Positions 1-10,847 of a DNA stretch of 64,000 nt are shown here, piece after piece. Under the pieces are notes generated by a model, which worked only from the letters and a program-made list of their open reading frames with translations, was not told the origin of the DNA and did no database searches. Made by a program: the position numbers and the translations under genes. Source of the DNA: Gigaspora margarita (lineage: Eukaryota > Glomeromycota > Glomeromycetes > Diversisporales > Gigasporaceae); NCBI GenBank assembly GCA_009809945.1, contig WTPW01000859.1, positions 135,956 to 199,955 on the forward strand, read 5' to 3'. Position 1 is the first letter of the stretch; each line of letters starts with the position of its first letter.

Positions 1-618
1 CAGAATGTATATAAATTTTAAAAGCAACAGGATTTATGTAATGAGCAGAATGTTTAAAGCTCACAATTAGTGATGCTACTGAAATTGATTTTTGAAAAAG
101 GCCTATTTTGTCTTCATTAGAAAAAATTAAAATTTTTTATAAGGAAGAGCAAATAAAATTTATATAGATATGTTCCTTATAATTTCGTCTATTCAAAAAA
201 AGTATCAAATAATTTCGTCTTTCAAGTAAAATAGGTCAAAAACAATTTCGTCTTCAAATTTTAATTTTGGGTTTTCAAACCCGAAATGCTTTCGTTCTCA
301 TGTATACTCACAATATTAATTCTTTGAATTTAATGCTAAATTAATGTTCAGGTTGCAATCTGAATTAATGCTCAGGTTGTAAACCAATTTTTTACAAGAA
401 TCTTAAAGATAATACTATATGGTGTAAAATATTATTAGTATAAAATTTAAAATTTAAAATATAATATTTGGAATTTTAACAACAGGTAATTCATAAAATT
501 TATAGTCATTAGCTCTAACTCAGAGTTTTTTGGATATGTTAAGATCACTATTAAAGAAAGTAAAATTGACTATATACATAAAGATGCCAATATTTATAAA
601 ACTGTAAGAAATAGAACA
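1..618. other. no gene; short direct repeats
   Basis: No supportable coding region. The decamer AATTTCGTCT occurs three times at 181, 211 and 244, with a related TATTTTGTCTTC near 105. This may be the edge of a degenerate miniature element, but no terminal repeat could be fixed. Confidence 0.5.
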
Positions 619-1033
619 TATAGTCAATAATAAAAAAATCTCTATATAAATGCTCTAATAATTCTCTTCATCCTACAATTTACTAAATTCTTGAAATATA
701 AACCTGATCAAATTTCCTCAATTATTATCAAATATAATAAAAAACATACAATAATCTTACCATATATTTCAAGTTGGAGTTCAGTAATTAACTAGCATAT
801 CAAAATTATGTTGTTTATAAATAATAATACAGAGAATTACCCCAGTTTTGACATGCTAGCTGGTTAATAAACCTCTAATTCAAAATATATCGGTAAGATC
901 ATGTAAGTATTTCAATACATTTGATAATAATTGAGGAGATTCGATCAGATTATTATTTCAAGGATTTAATAAATTATAGGGTGAAAAGAATTATTAGAGG
1001 GTTTATATAGAGATTTTTTTTATTATTGCTATA
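619..1033. mobile_element. fold-back miniature element
   Basis: Two inverted arms of about 165 bp (619 to about 785 and about 865 to 1033) are highly similar. Both contain an outer TATAG, a run AATAATAAAAAAA, then TCTCTATATAAA, and an inner block TCCTCAATTATTATCAAAT. The loop of about 80 bp has no coding potential. The shape is that of a non-autonomous DNA transposon. No convincing target-site duplication was found, so the superfamily is open. Confidence 0.75.
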
Positions 1034-1263
1034 CAGTTTAAATGAATTGTTGTAGCACATAAATTAAACAAATTTTGCTTTTCAATTATACTATTTGTAG
1101 CCCACAACATGTAATTAAATCTGCTAATAATCCTGAAAATTATCATTTTCATAGTATTTAGCGAAATAAATTTTTATATAATATTTAAAACCTTTATATG
1201 TATAATTTTAAATTAACACTTGATTATTTATTGGTGACATTTTTGTTAGTAGTACTTGTAAAT

Positions 1264-1463
1264 AGTTTTATTCATTTACAACACAAGTTAGTTTGCTTCA
1301 AAAAAATTGTTGTAAATAGGTAGTTCAATAATCTATCTATCTAATTTAATAGTTTTATTCATTTACAACACAAGTTAGTTTGTTTAGAAGAAATTGTCTA
1401 TATTTAACCTGAATGAAAGTTTTATTCATTTACAATACAAGTTAGTTTGCTTTAAAGAAATTG
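1264..1463. repeat. 46-bp direct repeat, three copies
   Basis: A block beginning AGTTTTATTCATTTACAA and continuing through CAAGTTAGTTTG occurs at about 1264, 1351 and 1418 with few changes. Spacers are 41 and 21 bp and unrelated to each other. No function is evident. Confidence 0.8.
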
Positions 1464-2935
1464 GCATTCAATGATCAACTATTTGTGAATGTGTATAGTA
1501 AAATGCTCTTTAAAGTACTTCTGTATAAAGTACCCTGCTATTTTGAGAAGGGTTTTTTGTATTGTATCTAAGTACTATAAATAATATCACAACTTTAATA
1601 AAATGCAAAGTACTCTCATTATTCATAATTATTCAAAAAAAAATGCTATTCAAAATCACTATTTTTATTTTTAGATTTATTACTTATATAAATGTATAGT
1701 ATCCCCCTCTGGCCATAGTATCTCTCTATATATTGTACTCTAGACTATGTATTGAATATAAAATATTCCAGAAGCATTTTATGATACTTAGATATAAAAC
1801 TGCTTGATTGGTCAACTGCTTTAAGATCAGATCCAAAAATGCATTACAGAAATAAAAATTTAACTAGGCGAATATCAGAAAATAAAATTTATTTAAGGCA
1901 ACAATTTCAACTATCTTTTTATTCAATATAACAACTAATAAGAACCTAAAACTACTATAGGTTTCAAAAAATAAGCTACCTCCAAAAGAAGCTACCCAGA
2001 TTTTCAGAAGAATTTTTAAAGAAATCATTAACAGTTGCTACATATAAAAGTTTTTATTTAATAAGTAAACCTCAAAAGTATGATTAAGTAAAGTTGTTCC
2101 AGAACAACAAATTACACCTATAGTAAAAATTTTATAGTATTTGGACAACTTATTATTAGTATGTTTTTCAATTTTTCAAAAATTTAACAATTCAAAAATA
2201 AGCTATCCTCATGTTTTTTGTGTAACTTTTTGGCCAAAAAGGATAGCTTATTTTCAGACAAATATGGTAGTAAAAAGTATGGTGGCGTAAATAGCTAATT
2301 ATAACAATTATATTTATGATATATATTTTTATACCCACTTTTTAAAACCTTAATTATAGTAATTATTACTACATGACATAATTATTATGACAAATTACTA
2401 CATGTAGTAAGTAATTATACTATATAGTAACATAAATTTAATTTACTGATCTTAAAAAAAAATTATTAAAATTTGTAATGTTGAAACTACTTTAATTTCA
2501 AGTGCTATAGTAATAAACCACTATAGTATTTTATCTGACTTGGCTTAGAGGATACCAGACCAAGTTGATTTTATATTTAACATTGACTCTATCTTCCTTT
2601 CAGAAAGGAGAGGTAGTTCATATAATAAAAAAATTTTTTTTAAATTTTTTCTGTAACTGTAAAATTTTTCCAAAATATCTCTTAGCCCTATATATATTTA
2701 TCTATGAGGGAGGAGGAACATTGAGATGTAATGTATTCATCATATTATTACATATCCTAAATTATGAACTTGAATTAATTAAATTCAAATAATCAAAGGA
2801 ATGCTTTTAAAAAATAGATTAAATTTTTAAAAATAATACAATTAATAAACAAGAATCTTTAATATTCTAGATGGATTGTAAATTTAAAATTTATATTAAA
2901 ATAGCAATGTGTGATCTGTAAACTAGCTAATCATT
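1464..2935. other. intergenic, hairpins only
   Basis: No gene is supported. AAAATAAGCTA near 1969 and the hairpin at about 2193-2258 (AAAATAAGCTATCCT with its complement AGGATAGCTTATTTT) may be ends of one old miniature element. Related AGGTAGCTTATTTT and AGGTAGTTTATTTT boxes occur near 55095-55155. A short open frame at 2565-2792 has biased AT-derived composition and no recognisable domain. Confidence 0.5.
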
Positions 2936-4917
2936 GGCAAATTTTATATATAGATATATATTGATTACTAACCGGTAAGATATATATCAATAATCAACAC
3001 CCCTGCCGATTATTATCGATAGTGATAGTAATCAATATATATCCAGTTAATCGATATATGGGGGTGGGTCAATAGAAAAGGGACAAATCATTTTTAGTAA
3101 AATTTTTTTAATTTTTAAATTAAAATATCTTGACAACTATTTAATCAAATTTGCTAAAAAATTTTTTATTTTAATCTTATAATTATATAGAATTAAAATA
3201 AAAAAAATTTATTAAATTTATTAAGATAGTTGTTAAGATATTTAAGCTTAAAGTCAAGAAAACTTTTACATAGAAAAAATTTGTCCCTTTTCTATTGACT
3301 CACCCCCATATATCTACTAGATATATATCGATTAACCAGATATATATCGATAATCAACACCCCTGCCGATTATTATCAATAGTGATAGTAATCGATATAT
3401 ATCTAATATGATATCGATTAATTATTATATTCACATAATTACATGTTTTCACAAGGTTTCGCAATTTATTATAAAATTTTAATTTTTTATTTATTATTAT
3501 TATATATTATATTTTAAATTAAATATACATTTTTAATCAATATTTGCAATTTAATATAAAATTATTTATTTATTATTATTATATATTATATTATATTACA
3601 TATTTTTATTATATATCATTATAAAAAAAAATGAAACCCCAAAAAAAACCCACAAAAAAATAACAAAAAAAAACAAAAAAAAAATAGTAATAATTTTTAA
3701 CTACTTTCGCATTTTATTGCATCTACTATTATATTCGCTCATATTCACTACTTTTTGCAAAGTGCTAGAGAAGTTAGAGTTGGTGTCCTTGTAAAATACC
3801 AGAAAAGTCAGATCGTTTTCTTGCAAAGTTTTGAAAAAAGTCAGAAATAAATAAAATAAAATTAAAAAAATAAGTAAAAAAAAAGAAAAACAAACAAAAA
3901 ACAAAAACGTAAGCAAACTAAATAAAAAAAAACAAAGCCCCAAATCTCTATTTTCCTAAAAATAAAGTCCGTTCCTTATAATTTAGAAATCATTGAAGGT
4001 TTTCGCAATGTACCGGAATAATAAAAAAATAAAAATTAAAGAAATAAGTAAAAAGAAAACAACAGAATATAAGCAAACTGAATAAAAAAAAAATAAACCC
4101 CAAATCTTCATTATATTTGCTTCTATTCACTCATATTTGCTTATTTTTGCTACTTTCTAAAAAAATAGTAAGTAAAAAAAATAAAAAAAAACTATTTCTC
4201 AGAAGTATTAGTGTTATACCACCTATACAAATGCAAGAGAAACAAAAAAAAATTACCTATATGACCCTGTACGAATGCAAGAGAATGAGCAAGACCACCC
4301 CATACAAATGCAAGAGAAATGAGCAAGACCACCCCATATGAATGCAAGAAAAACAAATAGACCACCTACAAGAACACTAAAAATCTATGCAATACCATTT
4401 ACAAAAATACTGAGAGGCATGTAAAGCTATTCCACAAGAACACCAATGACACCAGCTAGTGACAATTCCAATGACGACACCAATGACAACATTAACTACA
4501 ACACTAGCGATGACACCAACTAGAACAACACCAATGCGTTGCCTTGTGCAAAGTGTCAGAAAGTTACTATATTTCATGCCAAAAAGTGTTTTTTTGTAGA
4601 AATAAAATAAAAAATTAAAAAATAATAATAAATAAAAGAAAAAAAATGATACTAAACGAAATGAAATATAACAAAAAAAAAAACAAAACGAAAACAAAAA
4701 AACAATGTAAAAGTGATAGAAGATCTAAATTATAAACAAAAAAAATAAACAAAGATCTAATTTGATCTTGTACTATGATCATCAAAACATTTCGAAACAA
4801 ATTGAAACATTTTGAAAATATTAATTAAACGTGTCCTTGGTATGATTTAGGATATAGATCTACAAATCCAGCCCAGTCCTAAAATATTTCGAATATATTC
4901 AAAATATTAAAAAAAAA
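2936..4917. mobile_element. composite dispersed repeat, copy 1 (right end in gap)
   Basis: This starts with GGCAAATTTTATATATAG followed by repeated GATATATATCGATTA-type boxes around two copies of a CAACACCCCTGCC core. It continues into a TA-rich block, a CAAGAATG/GACCACC-rich low-complexity centre (about 4200-4540) and an A-rich part ending at an N gap. The same order is seen at 27550-30069 (different termini) and from 63539 to the window end (same termini). No transposase is encoded. The repeated subterminal boxes suggest a non-autonomous DNA element, but the superfamily is undetermined. Confidence 0.65.
3059..3308. mobile_element. 250-bp Tc1/mariner-like MITE with TA duplication
   Basis: The terminal inverted repeats are TGGGGGTGGGTCAATAG and CTATTGACTCACCCCCA, flanked by TA at 3057-3058 and 3309-3310. 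The interior is itself largely palindromic. The related sequence at 63650-63670 is uninterrupted at exactly this point and has one TA, so it is the empty site. A second family member lies at 32301-32548. TA duplication and size fit Tc1/mariner-derived MITEs. Confidence 0.92.
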
Positions 4918-5557
4918 NNNNNNNNNNNNNNNNNNNNNNNNNNNNNNNNNNNNNNNNNNNNNNNNNNNNNNNNNNNNNNNNNNNNNNNNNNNNNNNNNNN
5001 NNNNNNNNNNNNNNNNNNNNNNNNNNNNNNNNNNNNNNNNNNNNNNNNNNNNNNNNNNNNNNNNNNNNNNNNNNNNNNNNNNNNNNNNNNNNNNNNNNNN
5101 NNNNNNNNNNNNNNNNNNNNNNNNNNNNNNNNNNNNNNNNNNNNNNNNNNNNNNNNNNNNNNNNNNNNNNNNNNNNNNNNNNNNNNNNNNNNNNNNNNNN
5201 NNNNNNNNNNNNNNNNNNNNNNNNNNNNNNNNNNNNNNNNNNNNNNNNNNNNNNNNNNNNNNNNNNNNNNNNNNNNNNNNNNNNNNNNNNNNNNNNNNNN
5301 NNNNNNNNNNNNNNNNNNNNNNNNNNNNNNNNNNNNNNNNNNNNNNNNNNNNNNNNNNNNNNNNNNNNNNNNNNNNNNNNNNNNNNNNNNNNNNNNNNNN
5401 NNNNNNNNNNNNNNNNNNNNNNNNNNNNNNNNNNNNNNNNNNNNNNNNNNNNNNNNNNNNNNNNNNNNNNNNNNNNNNNNNNNNNNNNNNNNNNNNNNNN
5501 NNNNNNNNNNNNNNNNNNNNNNNNNNNNNNNNNNNNNNNNNNNNNNNNNNNNNNNNN
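4918..5557. other. assembly gap, 640 N
   Basis: A run of N lies next to A-rich and subterminal-repeat sequence of the composite repeat. The missing DNA is probably its right terminus, by comparison with 29650-30069. Confidence 0.95.
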
Positions 5558-5577
5558 AAAAAAAAGCGTTTTTGAAT

Positions 5578-5741
5578 GATTTTTATCCCTCTCTCCCTTT
5601 TTTTCTCTCCTCTCCCTTTTTTCTCTCCTCTCTTTTTTTTCTTCCTCTCTTTTTCTCTCTCTCTCTTTTTTTCTCTTCCTTTCTTTTTCTCTTTTTCTCT
5701 TTCTCTTTCTCTCTCTCTTTCTCTCTCTTTCTCTCTTCAAT
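5578..5741. repeat. polypyrimidine (CT) tract
   Basis: About 160 bp of almost pure C/T on the plus strand, with CTCTCC and TTTCTCT periodicity. It is low complexity and borders the gap. Apparent open frames here (Arg/Glu/Lys on one strand, Ser/Phe/Leu on the other) are by-products of the repeat. Confidence 0.85.
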
Positions 5742-5998
5742 TTGTTTGATCAGCTTATATTAATTTATTGATTATTACAGGTTATCGATTTGGCAGAATC
5801 AGTTTGGAGAGTTATTTATTAACAGATAATTTAAAGTCATGTGTTCAAATTATTATTTTTTATTTATACAAAAGTTAAAGATTGGATATACTAAGATCAC
5901 TCAGTAATCACCTAATTTATTTAAATTCACACATTATTAATAATAACAGTACAAAGTTTTATAGATCTTATTTTAAAATTTAAATATATTTNTTATAT

Positions 5999-8249
5999 TT
6001 ATGACCAAATACTACAATACAAATTATTTCTTTTAATAAATAATAACTTGCTTATTACCTCATTTGATAGACGGCTTCTTTTAGAAGTAATTTGATTACC
6101 AGCATCAGAAAAAAGATACTCACTTGGAACTGAAGTAGCAGAAATTGATAAATATTTACGTGCTACTTTACTTAAGATAGGAAAAGAATTTTTATTTGTA
6201 TGCCACCACTCATAAATATCAGCTGATTCAGGTAAAACAGGTGCTATTGATTCATTAAATTAGTTGTTGATTTCATTTATATCATTTATTTTATTTTGAT
6301 TATTACCAGAACCAAATAATTTTCTCATAAAATGAGGAGTAGTAGTTTCTTCAGGTGGTTCTAATTCATTAGCTACAGTTGTATTTTTCCAAGTTTTAAA
6401 TTCATTTTGTAATTGTTCAATTACTTGGTTTCGTATTTCTTTAGATCATGTACTCATTGATTTTAATCATGGATCCAGTATAGTAGCTATTAATCTAATA
6501 TTTTTTGAATTATCAGAACTTTCCCAGTAGCTCCACGAAGAATTATAAATGATACCTCAAAGTTTTGAAGTTACATCTTGAGGTTCGAATGGTTCTTCAT
6601 TATTATCAAGATCATCATCACTAAAATCTTCTTCTAATAACCCTTCATCTAAAGTAAAAATATAAATTATTAGTTTAATAAACTTGGTTATAAAATTAGA
6701 TACATTTGATAAAAAAATAACTTAATATTTTCCCATTAAATTCTCTTTAATAAGATCACTATCAGCATACTCAAACTTTAATACTTCAATACTTGGGTTA
6801 ACAACTAAAAGAGTTGTATATTGAGTGCTACTAAAATAGGTTGTTAAATCATCGAATGGCTTAAAAATTTCTACTAATTCCTCTAATATTTCCTATTCAT
6901 AATTTTTAAGCATTCAATTGTTTAATTTATTAAAATCCTTTTTAACTTCATTATCAACATCAATTTGAAGATGCAAAGTTTTGAAAAGCTATTCAATTGC
7001 TGGATGCAATTTCAAAAGCCTTTTTCAAGTTAGATAAGAGGAATTTCAGCAGGTTTTTGTGTCTTCAATAGTACGCAATATAATTATTGGCTTTTCTATT
7101 TCATCATCCTCAGTATCTGATAAGCTTTCAGGTATATATTCAAGATTATGTCNTTGGGCAGGGTTTTTTTGCTTAAGCTTTTTTTGATTTTCCAAGTCAA
7201 TTTGTGCCTGATCAAGACGTTGACTTTGTTTTGATGATTAAAAAAATTTAATAGGCTTTTGGATCTGTTTAGTATATGGATCTATAAATTTTAAAGCATG
7301 AATAACAGTAAGTTGAAGTGTGTGTGCAACACAAGGTAAACATTCTACACCATTCAAATCTTTAATTGCTTTTTTCATATTTGATCCATTATCAGTTATT
7401 GCACAAATTATTTTTCTATTTAATCCAAATTCTTCAATTTTAGATTCCAAATATTCTTTTATTCGTTCACTTGTATATGGATATTCAAAATGTTCAATGG
7501 CTAGTAGTACATCATGCACTTCAAAGTCAGATGTTAACCAGTGAAGAGTTACACCTATATACCTATTATTAGCACGGGATGTCCATAAATTTGTAGTTAT
7601 AGAGGCGGTATTACAAGTATTTTCAAGTAAGGTTTTAAGTTTTGTATAACCTTTTTGATAAGCTATATCGATATTTTTTCTAATACAATTATTGCTTGGT
7701 GGTTCAAATGCAGAATCAAATCACTGCATCATTTTTCTATACCCTTTTCCATTTACAGTATTAAATGGTAAAGAGTCAGTAACTAACCATTCAGTTGTAA
7801 TTTGTTTTAACTCAGCTTGTTTTAATTTATTGTGTGGTATTACTTTTTTAAACATTTCATTTATATTTAACTGATGGTTTTCATTTGATTCTAGTTCCAT
7901 TTCATCTGGTCCAAAAATTTCATGTACTTGACGTAAGTGTGTTTTCATATTTCCAGTTGATCCATCATGTTTATATTTTTTATCACATTCAGTTTCTTTA
8001 TTTCTTTTGAGCACAATTATTTTACAAATATCTTGAGTACCTATTTCCTCAAAATACTTCCAAACGTAACTGGGTTTTTTCTTAGAAACAACTGGATTAG
8101 AGATATTTACTCTGATTTTTTTTTATACTTGGCTCTTCTTCAGGTTCATCCATGGCTTTTCTTCTATCTGCACTAGTAGAAGATTCGACATTTTCTTGAA
8201 TATTATCATCAGAAACATAATCAATATCATAGGTATTTTCATAATCCAT
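5999..8249 (-). pseudogene. hAT-family transposase, decayed
   Basis: Reading from ATG at 8247-8249, an acidic N-terminal tail is followed, after a slip in an A9 run near 8110-8125, by a BED-type zinc finger (YVWKYF, then Cys...Cys...His...His over about 7935-8080). The RNase H-like core contains ITDNGSNMKKAI (about 7365-7400), and the next conserved stretch is CVAHTLQLTV. The C-terminus carries the hAT dimerisation signature SATSVPSEYLFSDAGNQ (about 6085-6140), ending in TAA at 5999-6001. At least one in-frame TAA (about 6260) and several frame shifts interrupt the roughly 750-codon frame, so it cannot make transposase. hAT enzymes cut and paste elements flanked by short inverted repeats and 8-bp duplications, and many such non-autonomous elements occur in this window. 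The element's own termini were not identified. Confidence 0.9.
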
Positions 8250-8431
8250 TTTTTATTTGCTTTTTATTTTTTCTTTAAAAAATATTACTATCTTTTATTA
8301 TGTTTTATTTAGAATCGAGTTCTGAAACTTTATTGAAGGTAAAATAGAAGACCTTATATACAAATTTCTTAANCACAAGAGTTTTATCTATTTACTATAC
8401 GGCGAGATATCTTTTNTCCTTCATATATAAT

Positions 8432-9295
8432 ATTANATNATTNATNCCTATTTTCCAACACTGCNCTNCCTTTTTCAATACCACTATTATTTTTTAATTA
8501 TACTACTTCCTTATTTATAACAGTTATTTATATTTCTACAATACTTANGTGTTGTGCCAAGATTTTGNACTNCCTTTTCTATATCATATCTAATCTAAAA
8601 CCAATTCTTGTATTACCAACAATGCGGCCAAGAATAAATATGGAAATAAATAATATAAGGTATACAAGTAAAACTGGAAATAGTGAATACACAGCTGAAA
8701 TAAGTAATACAGAATAAAACATTACCTATAATAATGCCCATCTTTCAACACTGCCCTTTCTTTTTAATTCTACTATATTTTTTAATTATACTACTTCCTT
8801 ATCTATAACAGCTATTCACATTTCTACAATACTTACACCTTGTGCCAAGATTTTGCACTACCTTTTTTATATTATATCTAATCTAAAACTAATTTTTGTA
8901 TTGCCAACTATGCAGTAAGGAATAAATATGGAAATAAATAGTATAAGGTATACAAGTGAAATTGGAAACAATGAATACACAGCTGAGATAAGTAATACAA
9001 AATAAAATATTACCTATTATGATGCCTATCTTCCAACACTGCCCTCCCTTTTTTAATACTACTATTATTTTTAATTATACTACTTTCTTATCTATAATAT
9101 TCATTCACATTTCTACAACACTTATGCCTTGTGCCAAGATTTCACACTGCCTTTTCTATATCATAGATAATCTAAAACCAATTCTTGTATTACCAACAAT
9201 ACAGTAAAGAATAAATATGGAAATAAATAATATAAGGTATACAAGTGAAACTAGAAACAATGAATACACAGCTAAAATAAGTAATATGAAAAAAT
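8432..9295. repeat. 288-bp satellite, three tandem copies
   Basis: Units start at about 8432, 8721 and 9009 (periods 289, 288, 287). Each begins ATTACCTAT and contains CAACACTGCCC, TGTGCCAAGATTT and GGAAATAAATA boxes. The first copy contains ambiguous bases. A fourth copy starts at 9296 but is cut off after 13 bp by a hAT-like terminal region. No coding potential. Confidence 0.93.
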
Positions 9296-9308
9296 ATTAC
9301 CTATTATA

Positions 9309-9708
9309 ACCAACCCATACGGGTCACCCATGTGGGTATCCTGCACATTGACCCACGGCTGACCCGCAGGTTGACTAACAGGTGATCTGTGGATTGACCA
9401 ACGGGTGACCCGCAGGTTAACCAACAGGTAACCTATGGGTTGACCAACGGGTGACCTACAGGTGACCTGCGGGTTGACCACTCGGGTGGCCATAACTCAA
9501 CCTGGGTCACCCGCCCACCCGCAGGCAGGGTTGGCAATGGAGCTCAATGGAGCCCAATGGGGCTGCGAATGGAGCCAATAGAGCTCTGAATGGAGCCAAT
9601 GGATACTAGTTTTTTGAGCTCTATTCGCGCAACCATTGAGCTCCATTGGCTCCATTGCCAACTCTGCCCGCGGGTGACCCAGGTGGGACTGACCGGGTCA
9701 GAACACTA
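9309..9708. mobile_element. hAT-like terminal region with CGGGTCACC repeats
   Basis: GC-rich compared with everything around it. At least eight degenerate copies of CGGGTGACC/GGGTTGACC occur in both orientations. The right end reads, on the minus strand, TAGTGTTCTGACCCGG, matching the hAT terminal consensus YARNG. Such clustered subterminal boxes are typical transposase-binding arrays of hAT elements. The left end lacks a matching terminal repeat, so this is probably truncated. It also hosts a nested MITE (9526-9666). Confidence 0.75.
9526..9666. mobile_element. 141-bp hAT-type MITE with 8-bp duplication
   Basis: Termini are CAGGGTTGGCAATGGAGC on the left and, inverted, CAGAGTTGGCAATGGAGC on the right. 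The 8-bp duplications are CCCGCAGG (9518-9525) and CCCGCGGG (9667-9674), one mismatch. The interior is made of repeated AATGGAGC boxes in both orientations. Terminal sequence and duplication length fit hAT. Confidence 0.93.
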
Positions 9709-9794
9709 ATTATATATCGATCAATATCTTTATATAAAATTGCAGATGATATAAAGTACTCTAATAAGCTCTATCAGCACCTAATATCAAATTA

Positions 9795-10177
9795 ATTAAT
9801 TACCAATCTGGATAAGATCAGCACTATAGCTATATTATTACTATATTTGGAATTGGGAATAAACAAATATATAAACAATATATTAGTAAATCTGTAGTAG
9901 GCGTAATAAAAAGTTTTTTTTAAACTAAGTAAATATTATTTTTGGCTCTAAGTAAAGTTGAGAGCAGGTTCTTGTGCGTCTACTGCCAAAATTTCATTAA
10001 AATCGGACTTGTAGATAAGAAGATATGAGTAAAAACGTCTTTAAAATTCTTTAAATCATATAAAAATTTTATATATACAGGCCTGATCCAGATTTTGTAC
10101 TACCTTGTTTATATATTTGTTTTGCCCCAATTCTAAATATAGAAATATTGCTGATCTTATCCGGATTGGCAATTAAT
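9795..10177. mobile_element. palindromic miniature element
   Basis: Inverted arms of about 85 bp start ATTAATTACCAATCTGGAT on the left and, inverted, ATTAATTGCCAATCCGGAT on the right, and continue through GATAAGATCAGCA and CAAATATATAAACAA. The loop includes non-repeated sequence with no open frame of note. Target-site duplication not resolved. Confidence 0.8.
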
Positions 10178-10348
10178 AGTGCAATGCCTATATTTAATGA
10201 TTCTTAGGAAAATATTAGAAAAAAAATTGAGTTTTACAGAGATAAAATAAATAAAAAACTAATTAATAAAGTAAAACAATCAAAAAAACAATATTAATCA
10301 AACCAAGTTCGCAATAGTAAAAAATTGTCTATCTATGATTGTTTCTGA

Positions 10349-10615
10349 ATAACTAATCAAAATAAAGAATTTTGGAGTTTGACAAAGAATTTGTTATGCT
10401 TTACTAGTGATTTTTGTTATTATCCAAATGACAATTCAGTGGAAATTGTAATTGAGTTGCATAATAAAATGAAAACCATGCCAAAATTTCTATATGAAGA
10501 CAAAGAATTACATTTACCTGGTTTACAAGACCTAATCTTAGAAAAGTATGTTGATTATACCAGATATATGGTAAAGAATAATATTCTCTGTATAAATATA
10601 CTTTTTAATAATTAA
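10349..10615 (+). CDS. unidentified coding fragment
   Basis: An open stretch of 88 codons with balanced amino-acid use (Asp, Glu, Lys, Tyr, Pro, His) that differs from the Phe/Ile/Lys/Asn-only frames typical of this DNA. It includes PKFLYEDKELHLPG and LEKYVDYTRYM. There is no ATG at the start of the open stretch. A possible donor GTAAAG follows Met codon ATG at about 10569, so it may be one exon of a gene now lost or unrecognised. I do not recognise the family. It lies just beyond, and on the opposite strand from, the 3' end of the micro-exon gene. Confidence 0.35.
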   Translation: MTNQNKEFWSLTKNLLCFTSDFCYYPNDNSVEIVIELHNKMKTMPKFLYEDKELHLPGLQDLILEKYVDYTRYMVKNNILCINILFNN

Positions 10616-10847
10616 TGTAATAATAAAAAAAGATTTTAATCACAACTTAAATTATTCATGTATAAAATACAAAACAGCTAGTATTTCAATAAATCAATAT
10701 ATTAATTTTATTGTCAAAATTTTTTTGAAGACATATACAAAGAATCATGCCTTATGCTAATACAATTTATACCAAATTTTTATTTACATTATTTTATTTA
10801 ATTTTGACTCAAATTTGTTAATAGATTTCAGACTATTAATACTTTTA

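Noticed and set aside
4907..5740. Long Arg/Glu/Lys-rich open frame on the minus strand
   Set aside because: Most of it is translated N and the rest is the CT tract read on its complement; no real coding evidence.
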